From: Atherinomorus stipes
Lineage: Eukaryota; Chordata; Actinopteri; Atheriniformes; Atherinidae
Length of the DNA stretch: 64,000 nucleotides
Reading direction: 5' to 3'
NCBI GenBank assembly: GCA_023101725.1
Contig: JALJCO010010291.1
Coordinates: 62,001 to 126,000 of the forward strand
Part shown: positions 54,886 to 64,000 of the stretch, piece by piece
How the letters are laid out: every line of letters starts with the position of its first letter
Numbering within the stretch: position 1 is the first letter of the stretch
Position numbers and translations under genes: made by a program
The notes under the pieces: model-generated
Database searches by the model: none
Seen by the model: the letters and a program-made list of their open reading frames with translations, nothing else
What the model was told of the DNA's origin: nothing

Positions 54886-55775
54886 TGAATGGATTTCACC
54901 ATGGAGATCATTCTGACCAGCAGCATCACCGTGTGGTACGGAGTCTGCACCGCATCCTGCAGCGCACCGTGAAAGCAGCTGGGGAGATCCTCGGTGTCCC
55001 CCTCCCCTCTCTATTGGACATTTACCACTCCCGCCTCACCTGCAGAGCCACCAGGATCGCAGGTGACCCCCACCCACCCCGCCCACAGTGACTTCACCCT
55101 GCTGCCGTCAGGGAGGAGGCTGCAGAGCCAGAACCAGAACCAGAACCAGAACCAGCAGGCTCAGAGACAGCTTCTTCCACCAGGCAGTGAGGACACTCAA
55201 CTCCCCCCTGCTCTGCCCCCCATTTGCCCTCCAACCCCCACTGACTCTGCCCACTCACAATCTCACCTACCTCAGGACTGCACACCTCACTTCATCATCA
55301 CCATGGCAACAGTTCAACACTGCAGAACACTGTTCTAAATGGCACTACTACATGTTGCACTACCGCATCCATCAGGACTGCTGCAGTTTACTCTGCATGT
55401 GCTTTATTGCACTATTACCACTGCACTGTTACACTGTCAGCCTTCACTGTTACATGCTACAGTTACATCGTTTACATGATCATCGCACTGTAACATCTGC
55501 ACTACTTCCTACAATAAGATTGCAATTCCGTTCACATTGTCTACTGTCAACCCATTTGTAAACTTGTAATCTTCTTTAATATTTAAACTTAGGTTTCCTG
55601 TTTAGATTTCTTGGTTATCTGAGCGGATTCCTGTATTTTTATATTCCTATCTTATAGTTTATTATATTTTATTACATGCACCGTGGGTTTGAGAGGACTG
55701 TATTTCATCTGTGTTGTATGGCTAACATGGGGCACATTTGACAATAAAGTTGACTTTGATTCTTCTTCTTTTTAT
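54886..55775 (+). mobile_element. LINE 3' end, copy B (5'-truncated)
   Basis: ILTSSITVWYGVCTASC, DIYHSRLTCRATRIAGDPHP and FTLLPSGRRLQSQ are the C-terminal part of an L2/CR1-type ORF2, in two frames. The 3' UTR ends TTTGACAATAAAGTTGACTT. From CCACCAGGCAGTGAGGAC onward it is duplicated at 39,240. Confidence 0.82.
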
Positions 55776-55957
55776 TATTATTATTAATAAATATCGGCCG
55801 CAAATTTGGGCAAATTGTATCGGCTGAGGCTGATGAGAAAATATCTGTATCAGCCCGAAATAAAATCTGTATCTGTCAGTTGCCTCTTTTTTTGTGTGTG
55901 TGTGTGTAGAATTAGTAGTTCTGGAAGTATTCAGGTAGTTATAATCAGGTTTCTTAC

Positions 55958-56251
55958 CAGCCTCGTCTCCAAGTTTCCAATAACACGAAGTGAAATGCTC
56001 CAGAGTTGATGCTGTTGGGCATGGTCAAAGTCACCGCGAGCCCTCTCAGTGAGGGTGGCACTGAGGAGGTTGGTCAGGTTTTTCCTCTGCAGCCTGAGCG
56101 CGGCGTTTTCTGCCAACAGTCGACTGACGCTGTCCTCCAGGTCCTGGATACGTCTCTCAGAGGCAGAGTCCTCCGTCTGTCCACAGACTAGAAAGTACAC
56201 AAAGCTGACGACAATGAGAGCCTGAAAAAGTGACGAGAAGAAGACGTTCAT
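55958..56251 (-). CDS. plvap exon 1, copy B (solo duplicate)
   Basis: The exon is 98 codons from Met at 56,251 to the same GTAAGA donor as copy A. It differs by five amino-acid-changing and two silent bases (for example CGQTED instead of CGKTEE, SATL instead of SANL). It keeps the upstream CGHYI-TGA and MYSSS (56,343) arrangement. No copy-B exons 2-5 are visible before copy A, so it can only act as an alternative first exon of the same plvap gene or is a relic. Confidence 0.7.
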
Positions 56252-57125
56252 TCAGATGTAGTGGCCACAACTTGGTCTCTCTGAGAGACACTGCATCTTC
56301 TTTTACTGCACTCGTTTACCTGACAGAGGCTGCTGCTGTACATGGCTGCAGATGCAGAGTCAGAGAAAAGGAGTACGACGTGGTCCTAACTCCTCTGGGC
56401 ACACATTTATCCTGGTGGAAGGGCTCGTGGTTTCGTTCTCCTCCCTCTGCAGAATGAACCAACATCAAAGCAGAACTTTGATATTTGATGTTTGAAAGTC
56501 CAAGTCTCACAAAAAACTGCAAGATTTCATTAGTAAAATAGATCGATGCCACATTTTTAAATATCGATGTGATAACAGCATATGAAAATATCGGGATATT
56601 TCAGTGTATCAATATTTTATCCCTGCCCTAGTAATCAGTAATCTGTCAAGACTGCATTATAATATCAAAAGAATTTAACATCCATACTCACCCTTTATCT
56701 CCCAGCATTTTATAACAGCGCTGATTTTTAGCTTCACTGACAAATACTTTGTTTCTTTGCTTTACCATAGTAGATGAACATGGAAATTTATTCAGACTAG
56801 TAAATAAATAAGCTCATAACATAATAAGACTCCTCGATTATGGGGAAAAAAATCATTATTTAAATTGTGATTTTTCAAAAAATTATTTTTTTTATGTTAC
56901 ATCTTGCATTTACTCAACATTTCTCTGTCCAAAGAACTTTATTGATAATTTACGCAAAACATTCAAACTGAAAATTAATACAGGCTACAAATATGCATCT
57001 TACAACTGTTTTGCAATATATAAACATTAAATGAATGAATCAAATATACTTTGAACATTAAGTAAGGCATACAGAAACATAAATGTATCCATGATGGAAT
57101 AAGATAGCAACATATTCTCCATATA

Positions 57126-58664
57126 CAGGGAGTGCAGAATTATTAGGCAAATGAGTATTTTGACCACATCATCCTCTTTATGCATGTTGTCTTATTCCAA
57201 GCTGTATCGGCCCAAAGCTACTACCAATTAAGCATATCAGCTGATGTGCATCTCTGGAATGAGAAGGGCTGTGGTCTAATGACATCAACTCCCTATATCA
57301 GGTTTATTAGGCAAACAGAATTATTAGGCAACTTCCTTTCCTTTGGCAAAATAGGTCAGAAGAGGGACTTGACAGGCTCCGAAAAGTAAAAAATAGTGAG
57401 ATATCTTGCAGAGGGATGCAGCACTCTTAAAATTTCCAAGCTTCTGAAGCGTGATCATCCAACAATCAAGCGTTTCATTCAAAATAATCAACAGGGTCGC
57501 AAGAAACGTGTGCAAAAACCAGGGCGCAAAATAACTGCCCATGAACTGAGAGAAGTCAAGCGTGCAGCTGCCAAGATGCCACTTGCCAGCAGTTTTGCCA
57601 TATTTCAGAGCTGCAACATCACTGGAGTGCCCAAAAGCACAAGGTGTGCAATACTCAGAGACATGGCCAAGGTAAGAAAGGCTGAAAAACCACCACCACT
57701 GAACAAGACACACAAGCTGAAACGTCAAGACTGGGCCAAGAAATATCTCAGACTGATTTTTCTAAGGTTTTATGGACTGATGAAATGAGAGTGAGTCTTG
57801 ATGGGCCAGATGGATGGGCCCGTGGCTGGATTGGTAAAGGCCAGAGAGCTCCAGTCCCACTCAGACGCCAGCAAGGTGGAGGTGGGGTACTGGTATGGGC
57901 CAAAGGATGGGCCCGTGGCTGGATCGGTAAAAGGCCAGAGAGCTCCAGTCCCACTCAGACGCCAGCAAGGTGGAGGTGGGGTACTGGTATGGGCCAGATG
58001 GATGGGCCTGTGGCTGGATCGGAAAAGGCCAGAGAGCTCCAGTCCCACTCAGACGCCAGCAAGGTGGAGGTGGGGTACTGGTATGGGCTGGTATCATCAA
58101 AGATGAGCTTGTGGGGCCTTTTCGGTTTGAGGATGGAGTCAAGCTCAACTCCCAGTCCTACTGCCAGTTTCTGGAAGACACCTTCTTCAAGCAGTGGTAC
58201 AGGAAGAAGTCCGCATCCTTCAAGAAAAACATGATTTTCATGCAGGACAATGCTCCATCACACGCATCCAAGTACTCCACAGCGTGGCTGCAAGAAAGGG
58301 TCTAAAAGAGGAAAAACTAATGACATGGCCTCCTTGTTCACCTGATCTGAACCCCATAGAGAACCTGTGGTCCCTCATCAAATGTGAGATTTACAAGGAG
58401 GGAAAACAGTCCACCTCTCTGAACAGTGTCTGGGAGGCTGTGGTTGCTGCTGCACGCAATGTTGATGGTGAACAGATCAAAACACTGGCAGGATCCATGG
58501 ATGGCAGCTTTTCAGTGTCCTTGCAAAGAAAGGTGGCTATATTGATCACTGATTTGTTTTTGTTTTGTTTTTGAATGTCAGAAATGTATTTTTGTGAATG
58601 TTGAGCTGTTATATTGGTTTCCCTGGTGAAAATAAATAATTGAAATGGGCACATATTTGTTTTT
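57126..58664 (+). mobile_element. Tc1/mariner-type transposon, copy B, right end lost
   Basis: CAGGGAGTGCAGAATTATTA follows TA at 57,124. The element ends abruptly at 58,664 where the segmental duplication ends. Confidence 0.9.
57349..58520 (+). pseudogene. Tc1/mariner transposase, copy B, with internal triplication
   Basis: It has the same shared TAA after the first dozen codons and the same frameshifts as copy A. It retains the first catalytic Asp (TDEMRVSLDGP). A block of about 94 bp starting GATGGGCC is present three times (57,813; 57,906; 58,001), adding about 188 bp, which is not a multiple of three. Inactive. Confidence 0.87.
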
Positions 58665-59840
58665 AATCCGTGTATGGTTCGTTCTTTCGTTTTCCGTTTC
58701 AAAACAAAATGTAAAAAAACGAAAAAACAGGTTGTTTGTTGGTTTTTTTGTTTTTAAACGAAATTAGAAAAACGAAAATTCCAAAAATAAATAAAGGAAT
58801 GTTTTTTTTATTCTTTCATTTTAATTGATAAAACAAAAACTTTTAATCAACTGATTGGCAGCACCTGGAGGGAAGGCACCCCCCCTGATCAAACTGATAA
58901 CAGCTGTTTTTAAGCATATGTGCGGACAGCAGAGAGACGAGAGAGGACTGATGGGGCAAAACGTTGGAGAAGAAGGCGCAGCGGTTGGGTGCCGGATGCC
59001 CGGGCTCATAGGGCTCAGGTGATGGTGGTGAGCGAGCGGAGAGGTGTGGCTGTCGTGAGCTGGAGGACGGCCGCCGTGAGAGCGGCTGCCCAGAGTCAGA
59101 AAAGCGGCTGTGGTGTCCAGAGGAAGCCGATGGTCTGAGGTGCGCAGGCGCCAAAGGGAGGGGACCACAGACACAGCCATTTTAGACCCTTTAATATTTT
59201 CCTACTTCTATTTTATTAGTTTTATTTATTTGGTTACTTTTAATAAAGTTTTTTTAGGCTATACTTTTAATCACTGCAAGTTGCATATTGGAGAGAATCA
59301 CCACGTGTGTGTGTGTGCGGGTGGGTGCGTGCGTGCGCGCTTCTTTAGGTTACAGTAACATCTGACTACCAATAGTTACACTTATGACGTAGTTGTCTTC
59401 TAAAAACAAGAATTAATATGACATAGGCCAGGGGTCACTGATGCTCCTTGGCATTTGAAAAATAGGCTAATTAATGACTATTTAATTAAAATGCATTTTA
59501 TTTTGGTTCGTTCGCTTTGATAATGTGATTCTAAAAGCCCAAGACAGATTACCCGTTGTGGGACCATAAAGTTTATGTTATCTTATTCTAAAATGGAAGA
59601 TTATGGTGATCTTTTCTGTCCTTCTGGCTACACGCAGGTAAATATGACCTGAATCCGATCTCAAATGTGACGCATATCTGATCTGCCTCTGACCGTGTGA
59701 ACAGCGCAAGTTGCATTGAATCTGACATTTGTGGATCGGATTCAGGCTAAATGTGGTATTGAATCGGATACATATCTGATCTGTGTCAAAGCAATCGCGG
59801 TCTGTACGGGCATGTCGCATCCATCCGACCTCTGAGACCA
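58665..59840. other. No gene recognised
   Basis: Bases 58,680-58,800 are A/T-rich with GTTTTCGTTT/AAACGAAA words pairing with each other. Bases 58,840-59,180 are GC-rich with overlapping frames on both strands, none recognised. Confidence 0.35.
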
Positions 59841-60600
59841 AGGGGGGGGGGGGGGGGGGGGTCCTTGTTTCTGCACCAGAGGAGATGGACCATGATTGAA
59901 CATCAACCTGGGAACTGATGAAAGTGTTGTGGGAAGCTTTTATGTGGTCCAGGCAGCTCAGTGTGTGAACGTAAGAGAGAGGGTGTGCACGCGCAGAGGA
60001 GGCGCACAGCTGTGGATGAGGCCAGAAGAGAAAAGCGTGTGAAATGCATCCGGTAAAGGGACGCTGACTGCAGCAGGTAGAGAGAATAGCGGTGATAAAT
60101 GTGCAGCATGGGCCCCCCGCCCCCCAATGATATCAGCTGATCGCTGCGATCTGAGTTATTTCTACTGCGGCTGAACTGTTTGGTGACGTCACATCAGTGG
60201 AGAGATGAGATTTCCTCAGAACATCTGATCTGAAACATCGTCATCCTCCATCCTGCTCAGACACTCATCCACACACTCCTCTGTAGACATGAAGCAGCAA
60301 CTGTTCCACACAGAGACGTCATCATAAATGCGTTTCTCTTCTTCGTCACAAAACCCGCTCATACATTTGTCGACTGCCGCGAAAAATTACTTTCAACGTG
60401 AGCCCGCAAATGCCGGTAACTTCCTGTTTGTTTGCATTGGTTTCCATGAACACCGTTACATGCGTGATGTCATTTGTGTTAAACTGAGCATGCGTGTCAC
60501 ATCAGACGCGTCAGCTGTTCATATTGCAGTTACGCCACATTTAGAAATGTAATGTGAACATCCACACACACACAAAAAAGGATCTGAGAAAAAATCAGAG
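59590..60600. mobile_element. Possible old DNA transposon relic
   Basis: ATCCGATCTCAAATGTGA, GATCGGATTCAGGCTAAATG and GATCTGTGTCAAAGC resemble words of dispersed fish MITEs. The ends are not resolved. Confidence 0.25.
59844..59861. repeat. G homopolymer
   Basis: A run of about 18 G, likely variable. Confidence 0.9.
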
Positions 60601-60639
60601 CATGAAGACCTGCGGTGAGAACGTTATGGAGAGAAAATA

Positions 60640-61075
60640 GTCTCAATATGATTGTGTGTGTGTATTACAGAAGTTGTAAACTGTGTCAAATAATTTGTGT
60701 GTAACTTTGGGTAGTCGTGTGTAACTTTGAGTAGTTGTATGTGTAACTCATGAGTTGTAAACCGTGTAAACCATTTTGTGTGTAACTTTGGGTACTTGCA
60801 AATATGGGTTTTTAATGCACACACAAATACTTAAAAGCTGTACACACAAAATAAATCTACACATTCACAAATTACAAAAATACACAAATATTAATATTTT
60901 TCACACAAATTTTTTTATCTTCAACCTCTCAAACTCAATAGTTGTGTGTTCAAAAAGGCTCCTGTCCATACAAATCCTGAAATACGTGTGCACGCATCCC
61001 CTGATATGCACACACAACACTGCTTTTACACACAAATCAGTTTACGCGCGCTCGAGGGGTTTTGAGACTTTCTTC
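60640..61075. repeat. GTGTGTAA / ACACACAAA skewed repeat
   Basis: The left half (60,650-60,790) repeats TGTGTGTAACTTTGGGTA, and the right half (60,815-61,040) is rich in ACACACAAAT. The change in strand composition suggests an inverted-arm MITE, but no exact ends were found. Confidence 0.4.
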
Positions 61076-61099
61076 ACGCTTCCGGGAGCCTGACAGATT

Positions 61100-62155
61100 T
61101 GTGTGTACATGGTGCGTTTAAGTGACGGTGGAAAGCTGGGTCATCTGGATTTTCATCGGATTTCTTCAGTTATTTCAAAATGGGGAAAGATGCTTTTTTA
61201 TTTTTATAAAAGAATAGTTCGATCTTCATTTTGTTTATTTAGTCCATTTAATTCATATAAACAAACTTGTCTTGCTTCAAAGATGGATAAACAGATAAAG
61301 AGAGATAGAAAGACTGTATAACTGCTGCGACCGATGCAGCTTAGATAGCTTAGCTAGGCTAGCAGCAGACACGCCCTCGGACACCTGGCTGCACTACGGA
61401 TGTAAACAACACTGAACCGGAGGATTCATTAGTTGGAAGTGAGTTTTTACACCGTTTTAAACTGTACTCAGTTGCCAGTCTGGAGAAGAAAAGAGGGATG
61501 AGATGATACCGTGCAGGGACAAACTTATCAGAGAAGCCAGGGATCGGTATTTGGCTAAATGGTCGACATGGAGCTCTGACGCCGCATGACTGCCTGCAGC
61601 TGCATCGCTGGACAGACCAAACTACCTGGTTTATGGTATCAGCGCTTAAACAAATGAACATTTCAGAAACTATAAATCTGTGGAAGCTCATGGACTCTCG
61701 ATGGATGGCTGGATGCAGATCTGTTCACGTCTCCACCGCAGGACCGGGACAACGCGGTGGTCGCTGTAAAGGTAAGCTAACCTGGCTGTAATCAAGTGAA
61801 GCCATGATGGCATTTAAGTGTTAGTTTGCTTGTTTTGCTCCGTTCATATAAACTGTGTATGGAGGATTTGTGTATTATAGTTTTGTGGGGTGGGGGCAGC
61901 TCATATTTATATTACAGGAGCCTCAAAGAAATGAAAACGATCTAATTATTGTACCTCTTTCGTTTATGACATAGTTACTTAAATATTAAGCAGTTATTAA
62001 GCATATGGTTTAAGGTGTATTCAGCTCCTCTGACCACGGAAATAAACTCATCAGTCTGTCATCAGCCTGGAAACCAGAATCTGGAATAACAGATATCCTT
62101 CCATTAAGCTAAAGATAGGAAACAAGTAAACACTGTTGTAAACTGCTGTCTGTCT
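61100..62155. other. No gene recognised
   Basis: Only short frames. GTAAGC at 61,770 and CTGCAG at 62,168 could be the borders of an intron leading into the SWIM fragment. Confidence 0.3.
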
Positions 62156-62168
62156 GTGATGTCTGCAG

Positions 62169-62476
62169 GTCTGACTGACAGACCACACGAGCCCTGGACC
62201 ATCATCCAGCCATCAGGAGCCGCATCATCACGTCACTGCACATGTATGACCAGGATGGTGGAGAGATGCAGACATGCTGCAGCCATGCTGTTAAAGCTGG
62301 AAGTGGTTGTCAGATGCAGAAACAACAACAGTAACTGGACTGTCTGCATTCTGGATGATGGGTCACACATCAGTGAGGTGGGGGCAGAAGCAGGACATAA
62401 CATAGACTTTAGCACCTCAAAAGCTGAAGAGAAGAACTTGATGAACTTCTGGATGGCAGAAACACGCCTGCTCTAA
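62169..62476 (+). pseudogene. SWIM zinc-finger fragment
   Basis: After GTCTGCAG the frame reads GLTDRPHEPWTIIQPSG, SSRHCTCMTRMVERCRHAAA and MLLKLEVVVRCRNN. CxC followed by CxH is the SWIM finger (CTC...CRH), as seen in repeat-encoded fish proteins where it often precedes a YqaJ-type nuclease. The frame ends soon after (WMAETRLL) and no nuclease domain follows. Probably a transposon-derived exon; it could be one exon of a gene continuing elsewhere. Confidence 0.55.
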
Positions 62477-62764
62477 GGACTGATGATGAACAGATGTGCA
62501 TGCTGGACTTCCACTCAGGATCAGTGGACTTCACTGACAGAACTGCAGAAAGTTTCCCGAAAAGCTGCAAGTCTGTCCAGTCTTCTTGTTGCACAATATC
62601 TTGTTACAGTGTTGAAATGACCAAGCAGAGATTTGCACTTATCTCCCTGCAGGACTTGCCATGTCAAGTGGGGCATGTTTATTTGAACATATTACCACAA
62701 GTTCAGTGTTTTCATTTATAATACATGGCATGCACATATTTACTCTATAAGCACTTTGTGTTGC

Positions 62765-62835
62765 ATTTTAATGGTATGAAAAGTGCTTTATAAATAAAGC
62801 TTGATTTGATTTGATTTGATTTGATTTGATTTAAT
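62765..62835. repeat. TTTGA microsatellite after a transposon-like tail
   Basis: GTGCTTTATAAATAAAGCTT is followed by seven or so TTTGA units. This looks like the 3' tail of a retroelement. Confidence 0.6.
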
Positions 62836-63008
62836 CATTATTTTATTGCTTTGCTATTTTAGCTGTCCACCACTGTGTTGCTACTGGTTTCATGGTGAAT
62901 TAACTTAAGAAAAATTACATTCCATAGAATAGTCGGAACTGCCAAGATTTTAATTTGGTGAACAGATACAATATTTCCTGTTCAACGTTAAAAGATTCAA
63001 GTCTTTTT

Positions 63009-63868
63009 ATACAGGTAGTAGATAAACCAACTACAATATCAAGAACAGATGGGAAGTGCTGAATCTTCATTGGTCTCCATTAAAACTTCTGACCAACAGA
63101 GCACACTTAAAACCTCTCTAATTTGATTTGATCAAAGTTTTTATACAATCTTTTCATAATTACTTTCAGGCCTGGCTTAGGCATTTTAGTTCTTCTAGCG
63201 AGTATCGCTGCCAGTAGGGATGGTGAATACGAAGCTTCATGAGACACTGAGACATTTTGACACAGCTGCCAAGAGATCGACACGAACTCTCGAGACATTT
63301 AAGACAGTGAGCATGAGCTACATCTGCTGGCCGTGGATGTGTACTGCAGCCGAGGGAAGCGCTGTCTGGAGCTGTTTTGTCTCTGACACGTTGTATAATA
63401 AAAGATACGTTGTCAACCTTCAGTTAGTTTTTCCTTTGCGGTTAATATCTTGGAATTATCCTTTGTGATAAATTAACTATTTTTCAATAAATTCCCAAGC
63501 GATTGGAACCTGTATTAAGCATTGACAGATTAATAAACCCAGTCTCTTCAAGATTTCGGCTCGACACTCGCGGATGACGTAACGAGGCCTGGGTTAGTGT
63601 GGTCACGTGGCTTTTGGCATGCTGACACTTCCACCAAAACAGCGGTAGCAAGACTTCCGGTTCATAAGATCGAGGCAGAGTCGAGCAGACGGATTGGAGC
63701 ATAACATCCCTGGCTGCCAGTATATAGTGGTCGCTACGGCCAACAGATACTGATATAACTTCTAAACATAGTTCAGCTACATTAATAAAAACATGATCAA
63801 TGCAAGTTTTGCTTCTTATGCTTCCAATCTGTTCTCGTTATTGTAGTTGGTTTATCTACTACCTGTAT
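63009..63868. mobile_element. MITE with about 40-bp inverted ends, host of a hAT MITE
   Basis: ATACAGGTAGTAGATAAACC and the adjoining AACTACAATA at 63,009-63,040 are mirrored at about 63,838-63,868. No target duplication could be set. Confidence 0.7.
63215..63712. mobile_element. hAT MITE, TSD GCTGCCAG
   Basis: TAGGGATG at the left and CATCCCTG at the right are flanked by a perfect GCTGCCAG (63,207-63,214 and 63,713-63,720). It is 498 bp, contains no transposase, and lies inside the MITE at 63,009-63,868. Confidence 0.88.
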
Positions 63869-64000
63869 GAATCCACACGCAATTGCCACACACTGAAACT
63901 TATTTTTCAATGGACATGTTCCCTGCCAATCTATGTTCAGATCCCTATTAGGTAAGTCTCAAAGCCGCAATTGGTTACGTTTTAAAACATTTCACACACC

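Larger units (their letters stand above)
55178..58664. repeat. Segmental duplication, copy B
   Basis: Same order as 39,240-43,630, but with a deletion of about 1.09 kb joining GAAAGTCCA to TCTCACAAAAAACTG at about 56,506. It ends in the Tc1 element at 58,664, losing that element's right inverted repeat. Confidence 0.92.

Noticed and set aside
58843..59180. Overlapping Ser/Pro/His-rich ORFs on the minus strand
   Set aside because: They are two frames of one GC-rich stretch with no motif and no splice or start context.

Overview
The window looks like teleost (percomorph-type) nuclear DNA. It is intron-rich and AT-leaning, crowded with fish-type DNA transposons (hAT, Tc1/mariner, PIF/Harbinger, TTAA-flanked MITEs), L2/CR1-type LINE pieces and simple repeats, and genes are split into small exons with GT/AG borders. 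No bacterial or organelle features were seen.

Layout: 0-9 kb is a transposon and THAP-domain graveyard with several precisely delimited hAT elements, one set nested four deep. 9.97-21.23 kb (+ strand) holds the last five coding exons of a MISP/AKAP2-family actin or spindle-cortex adaptor gene; all exon phases agree and two Tc1 elements sit in its introns. 21.2-28.4 kb is intergenic with MITEs. 28.4-40.4 kb (- strand) holds a five-exon plvap gene (plasmalemma vesicle-associated protein) whose introns contain a TTAA MITE carrying a Harbinger element, and a second such MITE carrying a 3.2-kb L2-like LINE. The plvap reading frame is damaged: a lost cytoplasmic tail and two apparent one-base insertions in the Ser/Gly tail.

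39.2-43.6 kb and 55.2-58.7 kb are two copies of one segmental duplication. Each carries a LINE 3' end, plvap exon 1 and a dead Tc1-like transposon. Between them, on the + strand, is the most unusual locus: a 1050-codon intronless ORF (48,652-51,804). Its N-terminus is made of six 30-residue hydrophobic repeats, and the rest is about 120 heptads encoded by a 21-bp minisatellite. The minisatellite continues past the present stop for another 1.24 kb and ends in a stop codon in the original heptad frame. 58.7-64 kb is mostly unannotatable repeat DNA with a SWIM zinc-finger fragment and a nested hAT/MITE pair.

Two ordinary vertebrate genes (MISP/AKAP2-like and plvap) face each other tail to tail. 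The 48-53 kb gene has no recognised family. I saw no operon-like or obvious functional cooperation among them. Exon calls rest on splice-site and phase consistency plus remembered family motifs; no search was run.
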